Source: Planctomycetaceae bacterium
GTDB lineage: Bacteria; Planctomycetota; Phycisphaerae; Phycisphaerales; SM1A02
Direction of reading: 5' to 3'
Length of the DNA: 12,964 nt
Assembly: GCA_002685335.1 (NCBI GenBank)
Contig: NYWY01000013.1
Span: 1-12,964 of the forward strand
Shown: in pieces, positions 1 to 6,489 of the stretch
How positions within the stretch are numbered: position 1 is the first letter of the stretch
Layout: each line of letters starts with the position of its first letter
Program-made: the position numbers and the translations under genes
Notes under the pieces: generated by a model
Databases searched by the model: none
The model's input: only the letters and a program-made list of their open reading frames with translations
What the model was told of the DNA's origin: nothing

Positions 1-1299
1 CAGCGGGAAGCGTTCGCAGAAGCGACGGATCTCCTCGCGGACCTCGCTGCAGGTCGCGGGGTCGCCGCCGGAGGCCATGACCCGGTCGAGCCAGGCCGCG
101 ACCTGCACCATCTCGGCCTCCTTCAGGCCGCGGGTGGTGAGGGCGGGCGTGCCCAGACGGAGTCCACTGGTGACCATCGGGGGTCGAGGGTCGTTGGGGA
201 TGCCGTTCTTGTTCACGATGATGCCCGCGGACTCCAGCCACTTTTCTGCATCGGCTCCCGTGAGCTCCGCATCCCGAGGCTGCAGATCGACGAGCATGAC
301 GTGGTTGTCGGTTCCGCCGGAGCAGAGGCGATACCCGTGACCGACCAGGGCCTCGGCCAGGGCTCTCGCGTTGGCCACGACCTGCTCGCAGTAGGTTCGG
401 AATTCCGGCTTGAGGGCTTCGCCGAAGGCGACGGCCTTCGCGGTGATCACGTGCATCAGCGGCCCGCCCTGGCTTCCCGGGAAGACCTTGCGGTCCATCT
501 TCTTCGCGATGTCTGCGTCATCGGAGAGGATCAGTCCGCCTCGGGGTCCGCGGAGCGTCTTGTGAGTCGTCGTGGTGACCACGTGGGCATGCGGAAACGG
601 TGACGGATGGACCCCGGACGCGACGAGCCCCGCGATGTGGGCGATGTCGGCCATGAGGTACGCCCCGACTTCGTCCGCGATCTCCCGGAACCGCTTGAAA
701 TCGATGATTCGAGAGTAGGCGGAGTAGCCACAGATGATCAGCTGGGGCTTGCACTCCCGGGCGATCCGGGCGATCTCGTCGTAATCGAGGGTTTCGGTCT
801 CGGGATCCAGGTCGTAGTCGACGATGTTGAAGAACGTGCCGGAGAAGTTCGGCTTCAGGCCGTGACTCAGGTGACCGCCGGAACTGATCGGCAGGCTCAA
901 CACCGTGTCGCCGGGCTTGAGCAGGGCCATGAACGCCGCGATGTTCGCATTCGCGCCGCAGTGCGGCTGGACGTTGGCGAAGCCGCATCCGAAGAGTTCC
1001 TTCGCCCGATCCCGTGCGAGATCCTCGATCACGTCGTGCTGGGCACAACCACCGTAATACCGTTTTCCGGGGTAGCCCTCGGCGTACTTGTTGGTCATCC
1101 AGGTGCCGACCGCGTGCATCACCGGACCGGTGACGTGATTCTCACTCGCGATGAGTTCGAGGGTCGAGGCCTGACGATCGGCCTCCGCCGCCAGCACCTC
1201 CGCGACCGCGGGGTCGGCCTCCCGGAGGAGATCGACGATGGAACGACTGATCGGGTCGTGATCGAGAACGGACGTGGATGCGGTCTGGGTTTCGCTCAT
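1..1299 (-). CDS. glyA: Serine hydroxymethyltransferase (3' end cut by window edge)
   Basis: PLP enzyme of the cytosol that interconverts serine and glycine while moving a one-carbon unit to tetrahydrofolate. The reading frame gives 433 residues and leaves the window in frame. It ends at CERFPL, which matches the usual last residues of the family (E. coli GlyA is 417 aa), so only a few residues are missing. The PLP-lysine motif [16 protein letters not shown] is intact, with the Schiff-base lysine at about K247. Other family blocks seen are [24 protein letters not shown] and [13 protein letters not shown]. The N-terminus is roughly 18 residues longer than the E. coli enzyme. The ATG at 1299 has no Shine-Dalgarno site but has TAGTAT exactly six bases upstream, suggesting leaderless initiation. 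The membrane-protein gene lies 48 bp upstream in the same direction, so read-through is also possible. Identification is firm. Confidence 0.97.
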   Translation of the reverse strand, partial: MSETQTASTSVLDHDPISRSIVDLLREADPAVAEVLAAEADRQASTLELIASENHVTGPVMHAVGTWMTNKYAEGYPGKRYYGGCAQHDVIEDLARDRAKELFGCGFANVQPHCGANANIAAFMALLKPGDTVLSLPISSGGHLSHGLKPNFSGTFFNIVDYDLDPETETLDYDEIARIARECKPQLIICGYSAYSRIIDFKRFREIADEVGAYLMADIAHIAGLVASGVHPSPFPHAHVVTTTTHKTLRGPRGGLILSDDADIAKKMDRKVFPGSQGGPLMHVITAKAVAFGEALKPEFRTYCEQVVANARALAEALVGHGYRLCSGGTDNHVMLVDLQPRDAELTGADAEKWLESAGIIVNKNGIPNDPRPPMVTSGLRLGTPALTTRGLKEAEMVQVAAWLDRVMASGGDPATCSEVREEIRRFCERFPL

Positions 1300-1305
1300 G
1301 CCCGG

Positions 1306-1311
1306 ATACTA
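1306..1311 (-). promoter_or_regulatory. Putative -10 element of glyA (leaderless type)
   Basis: TAGTAT on the minus strand, separated from the glyA ATG by six bases (CCGGGC). A -10 box here would start transcription at or next to the ATG. No convincing -35 box is seen 16-19 bases upstream. The call rests on the same arrangement recurring at ogt, the S9 peptidase and the PfkB kinase. Confidence 0.5.
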
Positions 1312-1347
1312 GGGCCAGTCGCGCGCCGTCGCCCGGAATCCCCCCCA

Positions 1348-2442
1348 TCATCGGCGGGACAGCATCATCCTGATCGACTCGGGCCCCAGAAGCGCCATTG
1401 CCAGCAAGGATCCGATCACGACCATCGCCAAGGCGATCCACGGGGCGCGGGGAAGGCCGAGGAGGCGACAGGCGCCGATCCACCAGAAGAACAGCAGCGC
1501 GAGAAGGAGCAGTGGTCCCAGCCGCTGGCTCCACCATTGATTCCGATCGCCCCGGCCTAGAGCCTCGAGGTAGAACCATCTGGGCTCCGCGGTGAAGAGG
1601 GCGACGATCGACTCGACCACCACCGGAATCAGAAGCAGGGCGAGCGAGAGGCAGGCCAGCCGGAGAATCTGCCGGGGGGAGACCTGGCATTTTCGCAGAC
1701 TCCAGGGGAGGAGCAGCAGGGTCAGGGGCGAGAGAATCACGGCCAGCACCACCACCGAAGCCGGGGGCGACACCATCCGAGTCACCCTGCGCAGAGGCCA
1801 TCGGGATTCCCAGAGATCGGTTGGACCGCCTCGAAGATCGGGCACGCTGCGTCGCAGGCGGGAGAGATTCATCCCGTTCGGATTCCATCGGGATCCGGTC
1901 GGAAAACCACTCGCCAGATCCTTGCCCACCAGCTGCAGACGCGCCGAGCAACGGACGAGGACCAGGGTCGCGAGGTTCCGATCATCGGCGGGCACCGACG
2001 CCGATTGCAGCTTCGCCCGCCCGAGCCGCAGGTCCTGGATCGCGTTGGCCCCCTCGATCATGATCGTCGACATGGCCACCGCGGAGACCGCCAGGAGCAG
2101 CAGGGAGAGCAGCCACACCACCAGCGCACGATCACTGAAGGATCGGTGGAGGTGCGCCAGTCGAAGCCGGGATTCCCGATGAAATGGAACCACCATTCGC
2201 AACGCGGTCCCAGGACCGCGTCGGAGCATTCCCCACCATCCCTGCCCAACGCCGATGAACCATCCCGGGACCTGCTCCCGCCCGAGCACGTCGATCAGAT
2301 CGACGCGGAATCCGCATTCGGGGCAGATCATCTCCAGGGGACAGGCGTCCTTCCAGAAATCACCGTCGCCCACGAGGTCGTAGCCGCATCGAGGACAGCA
2401 GGGCTGCTGATGTATCCCGGTTTTCATCGCGGAAAAAGGCAT
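1348..2442 (-). CDS. Zinc-ribbon, multi-pass membrane protein of unknown function
   Basis: 364 residues, family not recognised. Near the N-terminus a zinc ribbon is visible: C16-x2-C19 (CPRCGYDL) and C40-x2-C43 (CPECGF), with an extra Cys at 34. About five hydrophobic segments follow, near residues 107-130, 223-247, 258-282, 300-320 and 335-355, so the protein is likely in the cytoplasmic membrane with the ribbon in the cytosol. A soluble loop of about 90 residues lies between the first and second segments. CPRCGYDL ribbons ahead of membrane segments are common in uncharacterised planctomycete proteins (my recollection, not checked here). The start at 2442 has a weak GGAG 11 bases upstream; a second in-frame ATG lies at 2427. 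It is co-directional with glyA (48-bp gap) and divergent from ogt (44-bp gap). It could sense or bind metal or nucleic acid, but nothing in the sequence settles that. Confidence 0.8.
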   Translation of the reverse strand: MPFSAMKTGIHQQPCCPRCGYDLVGDGDFWKDACPLEMICPECGFRVDLIDVLGREQVPGWFIGVGQGWWGMLRRGPGTALRMVVPFHRESRLRLAHLHRSFSDRALVVWLLSLLLLAVSAVAMSTIMIEGANAIQDLRLGRAKLQSASVPADDRNLATLVLVRCSARLQLVGKDLASGFPTGSRWNPNGMNLSRLRRSVPDLRGGPTDLWESRWPLRRVTRMVSPPASVVVLAVILSPLTLLLLPWSLRKCQVSPRQILRLACLSLALLLIPVVVESIVALFTAEPRWFYLEALGRGDRNQWWSQRLGPLLLLALLFFWWIGACRLLGLPRAPWIALAMVVIGSLLAMALLGPESIRMMLSRR

Positions 2443-2456
2443 CCAATCATCATCTC

Positions 2457-2471
2457 CGGCCGGATCGGCCG
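2457..2471. promoter_or_regulatory. Paired CGGCCG palindromes in a divergent promoter gap
   Basis: Two identical six-base palindromes, CGGCCG at 2457-2462 and 2466-2471, are separated by GAT in the 44-bp gap between the zinc-ribbon protein and ogt. They end four bases before the putative ogt -10 box, where a regulator could act. CGGCCG is not rare in GC-rich DNA, so the call is tentative. Confidence 0.25.
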
Positions 2472-2474
2472 AAT

Positions 2475-2480
2475 TAGGGT
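2475..2480 (+). promoter_or_regulatory. Putative -10 element of ogt (leaderless type)
   Basis: TAGGGT followed by six bases (GTCGGC) and then the ogt ATG at 2487. No Shine-Dalgarno site lies between, and no good -35 box is seen. The geometry matches glyA, the S9 peptidase and the PfkB kinase. Confidence 0.45.
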
Positions 2481-2486
2481 GTCGGC

Positions 2487-2999
2487 ATGATCACCTCGAA
2501 ACATCGACGGATCAAGTCACCGACCGGCCCCTTCTACCTTCGCCTGGTCGACGGGGAACGAGTCGAGACCGGATGGTTCGCGATGCTGGATCACGCCGGT
2601 CATACCGACCGGAATCTCGAAGCCCTCGGCCCTGAAGACCCCCACCTGCTTCCTTCGGTGTGCGACCGGATCATCGCGGCGATGAACGGCGAAGACGTCT
2701 GCTTCAACGACATCGATCTCCCGTCCGGAACCGCCTTCCAGCGTTCGGTGTGGCGAGCGACGCGCAGGATTCACCGGGGAGAGAGACTGACCTACGGCGC
2801 CGTCGCGACCGCCGCCGGACGCCCGGCCGCGGCGAGGGCGGTCGGGCAGGCGATGCGTCGAAACCCCCAGCCGATCATCACCCCCTGCCATCGAGTGGTC
2901 TCCGCCTCCGGTCTCGGTGGTTTCGGAGGACACGTCGAGGGTGGAGCCTGGCCCGCGATCAAGGCCACGCTGCTGGCCGCGGAGACCACCTCTCCGTGA
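2487..2999 (+). CDS. ogt: Methylated-DNA--protein-cysteine methyltransferase
   Basis: Suicide DNA-repair enzyme that takes the alkyl group from O6-alkylguanine (and O4-alkylthymine) onto its own cysteine. The protein has 170 residues, the usual size of stand-alone Ogt/MGMT. The active-site motif is PCHRVV with acceptor C134. Upstream are the Tyr of LTYGAVA (Y103), the arginine-finger region RAVGQAM (R117) and the NP pair at N126-P127; GLGGFGG follows the active site. The first 80 residues form the variable N-terminal domain. No AraC-type domain is fused, so it is not Ada. It diverges from the zinc-ribbon membrane protein and lies 157 bp before ugd, with no clear terminator between. The only evidence on regulation is the leaderless-type -10 box and the CGGCCG pair just upstream. 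Function is secure; whether the cell induces it is unknown. Confidence 0.96.
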   Translation: MITSKHRRIKSPTGPFYLRLVDGERVETGWFAMLDHAGHTDRNLEALGPEDPHLLPSVCDRIIAAMNGEDVCFNDIDLPSGTAFQRSVWRATRRIHRGERLTYGAVATAAGRPAAARAVGQAMRRNPQPIITPCHRVVSASGLGGFGGHVEGGAWPAIKATLLAAETTSP

Positions 3000-3058
3000 G
3001 AATGCTCCGCATGCTCTTCATGGATCGGATTTGCCTTTCATGTTGCAGGAACCGTGGT

Positions 3059-3102
3059 AACGGGCCGAATAAGCGGCTAGGGTTGAATTTTTCCGGCCCG
3101 TT
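3059..3102. promoter_or_regulatory. 9-bp inverted repeat flanking the putative ugd -10 box
   Basis: The arms AACGGGCCG (3059-3067) and CGGCCCGTT (3094-3102) are perfect complements separated by 26 bases. The -10-like TAGGGT at 3078-3083 sits between them. Read as DNA, this is a possible operator pair around the promoter. Read as RNA, it could be a weak stem, but no T-tract follows, so it is a poor terminator for ogt. No good -35 box is present (TGGTAA at the right distance). Confidence 0.35.
3078..3083 (+). promoter_or_regulatory. Putative -10 element of ugd
   Basis: TAGGGT, the same hexamer as before ogt, but about 73 bases upstream of the ugd ATG. The transcript would have a leader of roughly 67 bases, consistent with the Shine-Dalgarno site (GGAG, nine to ten bases before the ATG). 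The -35 region is weak. Confidence 0.3.
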
Positions 3103-3156
3103 GGCCTCCCCCCCACCCCTGACGGATCCCGACCGCGGATCCCGGAGAACCTGTTC

Positions 3157-4506
3157 ATGAATCTCACGATGGTCGGTAGCGGATATGTCGGTCTGGTCAC
3201 TGGTGCCTGCTTCGCGGAGACCGGGAATGACGTCACCTGCCTCGACGTCGACGAATCGAAGATCGCGATGCTCAATCGAGGCGAGAGCCCGATCTACGAG
3301 CCGGGCCTGAGCGAGATGATCATTCGCAATGCCCAAGCCGATCGACTGACCTTCACCACCGACAAGACCGCCGCGTATCGCGATGCGGAAGTGATCTTCA
3401 TCTGCGTCGGCACTCCGAGCGACACCGACGGGTCCGCCGACCTGCAGTACGTGCTCAAGGTGGCGGATGACATCGCGGGCGTCATCGACTCCCTCGGCCC
3501 CGACCAGACCCCCAAGACCGTGGTGGTGAAGAGCACCGTCCCGGTCGGTACCAGTCACAAGGTGCGGGATCTGATCCGAAGTCGGACCAAGGCTCCCTTC
3601 CACATCGCCGACAACCCGGAATTCCTGAAGGAAGGCGATGCGATCGGCGACTTCATGAAGCCCGATCGAGTGGTCTGCGGAGTCGAGAGCGAAGGCGCGG
3701 AATCGGCGATGAAAGATCTGTACGAGCCGTTCGTCCGCCAGGGGAATCCCATCTACATGATGGACGTCCGGAGCGCGGAGATGGTCAAGTACGCCTCGAA
3801 TGCGATGCTGGCCTGCAAGATCTCGTTCGTGAACGAGATCTCCCGGCTCTGCGAGTCCTACGGCGCGGACATCAAGAACGTCCGCGAGGGCATGTGCGCC
3901 GACCGACGCATCGGAAACCAATTCCTCTACCCGGGTCTCGGATACGGCGGCTCGTGCTTCCCCAAGGACACCCTCGCGGTGTGCTCGATGGGACGCCAGG
4001 CCGGCCTGCCGTGCAAGTTGAACGAAGCCGTGCACGAAGTGAATCAGGAGCAACGATCCTGGTTCTGGGACAAGATCACCGCGGTGATGGGCACCGAACT
4101 CGAAGGTCGGACCCTCGCCTTCTGGGGCGTGTCCTTCAAGCCCAAGACCGACGACATCCGGGAAGCCCCGGCCATCGCCCTCATGAAGATGGCGGTGGCG
4201 GCCGGTGCGAAGGTGAAAGCCTTCTGCCCGGAGGGTCTCGAGCACCTCGGAACCGAGTTCCCCCCGGCCGAACATGCCGCCGGCATGTACGAATGCCTGG
4301 CCGGCGCCGACGCCCTGGTGGTCTGCACCGAATGGAACGAATTCCGCTCCCCGGACTTCGAGAAGATCGGCGCGATGCTCAGCTCCAAGATGATCTTCGA
4401 CGGCCGAAACGTGTACCGACGACAGTTGATGAGCGAGTTGGGATTCACCTACATCTCGGTCGGTCGACCGCCGGTCCTCGCATCCAACACCGGGGCGAAT
4501 GCCTGA
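3157..4506 (+). CDS. ugd: UDP-glucose 6-dehydrogenase
   Basis: Cytosolic enzyme that oxidises UDP-glucose to UDP-glucuronate with two NAD+, feeding exopolysaccharide, capsule or LPS sugars. The protein has 449 residues, typical length. The N-terminal NAD-binding fold starts at once with MVGSGYVGL, followed by the acidic strand end LDVDESKI. ICVGTPS and STVPVGTS follow, then NPEFLKEGDAIGDFMKPDRVV. The catalytic cysteine is C267 in GYGGSCFPKDT. The C-terminal UDP-binding domain includes FWGVSFKPKTDDIREAPA and ends with FDGRNVY. The ATG at 3157 is supported by GGAGAA just upstream and by the Rossmann motif beginning right after the start. No glycosyltransferase or polysaccharide cluster is adjacent. 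A GDP-mannose dehydrogenase is less likely because of the UDP-sugar type motifs. Confidence 0.96.
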   Translation: MNLTMVGSGYVGLVTGACFAETGNDVTCLDVDESKIAMLNRGESPIYEPGLSEMIIRNAQADRLTFTTDKTAAYRDAEVIFICVGTPSDTDGSADLQYVLKVADDIAGVIDSLGPDQTPKTVVVKSTVPVGTSHKVRDLIRSRTKAPFHIADNPEFLKEGDAIGDFMKPDRVVCGVESEGAESAMKDLYEPFVRQGNPIYMMDVRSAEMVKYASNAMLACKISFVNEISRLCESYGADIKNVREGMCADRRIGNQFLYPGLGYGGSCFPKDTLAVCSMGRQAGLPCKLNEAVHEVNQEQRSWFWDKITAVMGTELEGRTLAFWGVSFKPKTDDIREAPAIALMKMAVAAGAKVKAFCPEGLEHLGTEFPPAEHAAGMYECLAGADALVVCTEWNEFRSPDFEKIGAMLSSKMIFDGRNVYRRQLMSELGFTYISVGRPPVLASNTGANA

Positions 4507-4628
4507 TCGATCGATTATCTCGCCCGAAACGACGACTCCGATCCGGATGTCCCGAATGAACGACGTACCGCAGGGTGATGATCCACCTTGCCTCCCCACC
4601 CCCGGCCCCTCGTGGAGCCCCGGAACCG

Positions 4629-5489
4629 ATGACTGACCTGCTGGTCGCTCGCGCTGATGGATCCCTGCTTCATTCGAAGCCGCTGTCCCCACGCGCCACG
4701 GTGACCATCGGACGACATCCGGATGGCGGAGTGGTCATTCCAGACGACCGGGTGAGCAGGCGCCACGCCCTGGTGTTCGAACACGAGGGCCACTGGCACG
4801 CGGTCGATCTCGACAGCACCGCAGGCATCGAGGGACCGGCGGGACGCACCAGTGTCCACGCCTTCGACCCGGCCGAGGCCTGGATCAATCTCGGACCGAT
4901 CGTCATCTGGGTCGACGGGATCACGCCGGCGACCCGGACGTCTTCACCTCGGCCGATCGAACGCAGTCGGGTGCCGATCCTGCGGACCCGCGAGGACTAC
5001 GTCGACCGAGCCCTGCCTGGCGGCCCCTCGGATTCGACCTCCCTTCTGCTCGCCTTCCATCAATCGGAAACCGGGCCCGAAAGCCGGGCCGGGGGTCTTC
5101 GACTCCTGGATCTGGCGGGCGCGGACCGGGTGCTGATCGGCCGTGATCCACGCTGCGACGTGGTGATCGAGGACGACTCGGTCGAGGCCATGAACTGCCT
5201 TCTCTACCGGGAAGGATCCAAATGGGCCATGGCCGATCTCCGTCCCACGCTTCCAGAAGGACGGAAGACCCCCCGGCGACGACGGCTCGCACCGGGAGTC
5301 AACCACCGGATCGGGCCGCTCACCCTCGCGGTGGTCGGGAGTGAACCCGCGATCCCCAGGCTTTCCGCCGACGGACAAGCCATCTTCGATGAGGCCCTCG
5401 ACGTTCCCGATCTGGGCTCGATCTTTGCGAATCCGACCCACGCGAATCAACGTCCGAGTCCGGGCCAACCGGGTGATTCGCACCCCTGA
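4629..5489 (+). CDS. Double FHA-domain protein, second domain degenerate
   Basis: 286 residues from the chosen ATG. A canonical forkhead-associated domain spans about residues 5-95: IGRHPDG, then VSRRHALVFEH and DLDSTAGI. It holds the Arg (R29), Ser (S43) and His (H46) positions that bind phosphothreonine peptides. A second FHA-like copy spans about 155-240 (LIGRDPRCDVVIEDDSV), but the SRRH position reads EAMN, so the phosphopeptide pocket looks lost. No membrane segment or kinase domain is present. It follows ugd by 122 bp and may be co-transcribed with it. Starts at 4575 (GTG) and 4578 (ATG) are possible and would add 17-18 residues rich in Pro and Ala. I chose 4629 because MTDLLVARADG leads straight into the fold. 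The partner kinase is not in the window. Confidence 0.85.
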   Translation: MTDLLVARADGSLLHSKPLSPRATVTIGRHPDGGVVIPDDRVSRRHALVFEHEGHWHAVDLDSTAGIEGPAGRTSVHAFDPAEAWINLGPIVIWVDGITPATRTSSPRPIERSRVPILRTREDYVDRALPGGPSDSTSLLLAFHQSETGPESRAGGLRLLDLAGADRVLIGRDPRCDVVIEDDSVEAMNCLLYREGSKWAMADLRPTLPEGRKTPRRRRLAPGVNHRIGPLTLAVVGSEPAIPRLSADGQAIFDEALDVPDLGSIFANPTHANQRPSPGQPGDSHP

Positions 5490-5574
5490 AGTCGTGTTTT
5501 GAAGGGTTTTCGAGGCCCTTCTCACCAAAACCACTGAAAATATAGCCCTTTCCGACGTTTTACGTCGACTTGCG
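5490..5574. other. A/T-enriched gap downstream of the FHA gene
   Basis: This is the first part of the 414-bp gene-free stretch before the HU gene. It is clearly richer in A and T than its surroundings (for example CCAAAACCACTGAAAATATA). It carries one imperfect hairpin, GAAGGG/CCCTTC at 5501-5521, which is not followed by a T-run. It could help end the FHA transcript or act as an upstream promoter element for the HU gene. Confidence 0.35.
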
Positions 5575-5580
5575 TATTGT
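5575..5580 (+). promoter_or_regulatory. Putative -10 element for the HU gene
   Basis: TATTGT fits TANNNT and lies at the end of the A/T-rich stretch. The -35 region is weak (TTCCGA at a 19-base spacing). Transcription from about 5587 would give a leader of about 317 bases before the HU start. Confidence 0.3.
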
Positions 5581-5610
5581 CGAGGTCGCACGTCATCGGT
5601 AGATTCCGGC

Positions 5611-5861
5611 GGGAAACGCGGTGTTTCTCCGATGTACGCCGCAACTCGACGCCCTCGTTTGCCGGTCGATCAAGACCGGTGGGACCAATGGAATGGTCCC
5701 GGGGCCCGGTGAAACCCGGTTCGGACTCTCATGTGGGAGTCGAACCTCCAAGGAACAGCGTCCCGACGGATCGGGATCGTCACCGCCTGCCGACCAACCG
5801 GAATTCGTCCTGGATCCGTCTCATTCGAAGGCGGACCGGACTCCAGACCGGCCCCCAGGCG
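5611..5861 (+). ncRNA. Candidate structured 5' leader RNA of the HU gene
   Basis: A series of stems with short loops can be drawn. GGAAAC/GTTTC lies at 5612-5627. CCGGTC-gatcaa-GACCGG lies at 5662-5679 and GGGACCA-atggaa-TGGTCCC at 5681-5700. A ten-pair stem with one bulge spans 5718-5746 (GGTTCgGACTC with GAGTCGAACC). TCCCGA-cgga-TCGGGA lies at 5761-5776. A possible three-way junction is closed by CCTGG/CCAGG at 5809-5859, with inner stems TCCGTC/GGCGGA and CCGG/CCGG. No open frame here looks coding. I do not recognise a known RNA: the conserved marks of RNase P RNA, tmRNA, SRP RNA and tRNA are absent. It may control HU expression or be a separate small RNA. Confidence 0.4.
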
Positions 5862-5903
5862 ACTCGAACCCCGACCCTCTCAGACGCACGAGGATTGAAC
5901 TCC

Positions 5904-6386
5904 ATGGCCAAGAAGAAGACCACTCGTCGCCCCGCCGCCAAGAAGACCACGGCGAAGAAGACCGCCCGCAAGCCCGCGGCCAAGAAGACCGCCCGCAAGC
6001 CTGCGGCCAAGAAGACCGCTCGCAAGACGACGGCCAAGAAGAAGGCTCCCGCCAAGAAGGCCGTGAAGAAGAGCACGACCATCAAGGGCTCGGCCGACCC
6101 CCGTACCAAGAGCCAGATCTTCAACACCATCGCCGACGCGACGGAAATGAGTCGCAAGGAGATCACCTCCGTCCTCGGTGCGCTCGAGTCGATGATCGTG
6201 GCCGATCTCAAGAAGGGCACGGCGGTCAAGCTCATGGGAATGAAGCTGACCGTGAAGAAGAAGCCGGCCACCAAGGCCCGCAAGGGAACCAACCCCTTCA
6301 CCGGCGAGCAGATGATGTTCAAGGCGAAGCCGGCCTCCAAGGCCGTCAAGGTTCGGGCGCTCAAGACCCTCAACGACCAGGTCTGA
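5904..6386 (+). CDS. HU-family DNA-binding protein with lysine-rich N-terminal tail
   Basis: Nucleoid-associated protein of 160 residues. Residues 1-60 form a histone-H1-like tail made of Lys, Ala, Thr, Arg and Pro, with repeated ARKPAAKKT units. Residues 66-155 are the HU/IHF fold: TKSQIFNTIADATEMSRKEI gives the helical dimer part, and KGTAVKL leads into the strands. GTNPFTGE is the tip of the DNA-binding arm, carrying the Pro that intercalates in HU proteins, and KAVKVRALK closes the fold. The tail should add non-specific DNA affinity and compaction; similar tails are known on Deinococcus HU (N-terminal) and mycobacterial Hlp (C-terminal). The start at 5904 has AGGA nine bases upstream and begins the basic tail exactly. 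A longer frame from 5577 uses a TTG and has no HU-like content. The gene stands alone, with a long structured leader and a strong terminator, as expected for a highly expressed monocistronic gene. Confidence 0.93.
   Translation: MAKKKTTRRPAAKKTTAKKTARKPAAKKTARKPAAKKTARKTTAKKKAPAKKAVKKSTTIKGSADPRTKSQIFNTIADATEMSRKEITSVLGALESMIVADLKKGTAVKLMGMKLTVKKKPATKARKGTNPFTGEQMMFKAKPASKAVKVRALKTLNDQV
5961..6041 (+). repeat. Three tandem 27-bp units in the HU tail
   Basis: Units at 5961-5987, 5988-6014 and 6015-6041 encode TARKPAAKK, TARKPAAKK and TARKTTAKK. The first two differ by one base; the third differs more. A shorter related TTAKK unit precedes them at 5946-5960. Such near-identical in-frame units can change copy number by slippage and alter tail length without a frameshift. 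Confidence 0.85.
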
Positions 6387-6423
6387 CCACCGATCCGTGC
6401 CTGATGGGCACGAACGAAAAGAG

Positions 6424-6459
6424 AAGCCCCCGCCGAGTTCGTCTCGGCGGGGGCTTTTC
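6424..6459. terminator. Strong intrinsic terminator, likely bidirectional
   Basis: The stem AAGCCCCCGCCGAG/CTCGGCGGGGGCTT has 14 perfect pairs around the loop TTCGT. TTTTC overlaps and follows the stem on the plus strand, and CTTCTCTTTT follows it on the minus strand. It lies between the convergent HU gene (ends 6386) and murQ (ends 6490) and can serve both. Confidence 0.93.
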
Positions 6460-6489
6460 ATCCGTCTGCAGGAATCGTGACCTCGACGC

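Noticed and set aside
607..1560. Open frame of 317 codons on the plus strand over the glyA start
   Set aside because: Antisense to glyA and the end of the membrane-protein gene; the sequence resembles no family.
2959..4692. Open frame of 577 codons on the minus strand, antisense to ugd
   Set aside because: It mirrors the ugd frame; high G/C at third positions suppresses antisense stops. The translation has no recognisable domain, while ugd is unmistakable.
5736..5880. tRNA-like snippets (GAGTCGAACCTCC, GACTCGAACCCCGACC) resembling reversed T-arms
   Set aside because: The T-stems do not pair, and no acceptor, anticodon or D arm can be built on either strand.
5577..5903. Upstream in-frame extension of the HU gene from a TTG
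   Set aside because: The 109 extra residues have no HU-like or tail-like content, and the ATG at 5904 has its own ribosome site. The stretch is better explained as a leader.
5490..5903. Possible housekeeping RNA (RNase P RNA, tmRNA, SRP RNA)
   Set aside because: The conserved core sequences of these RNAs are not present on either strand.
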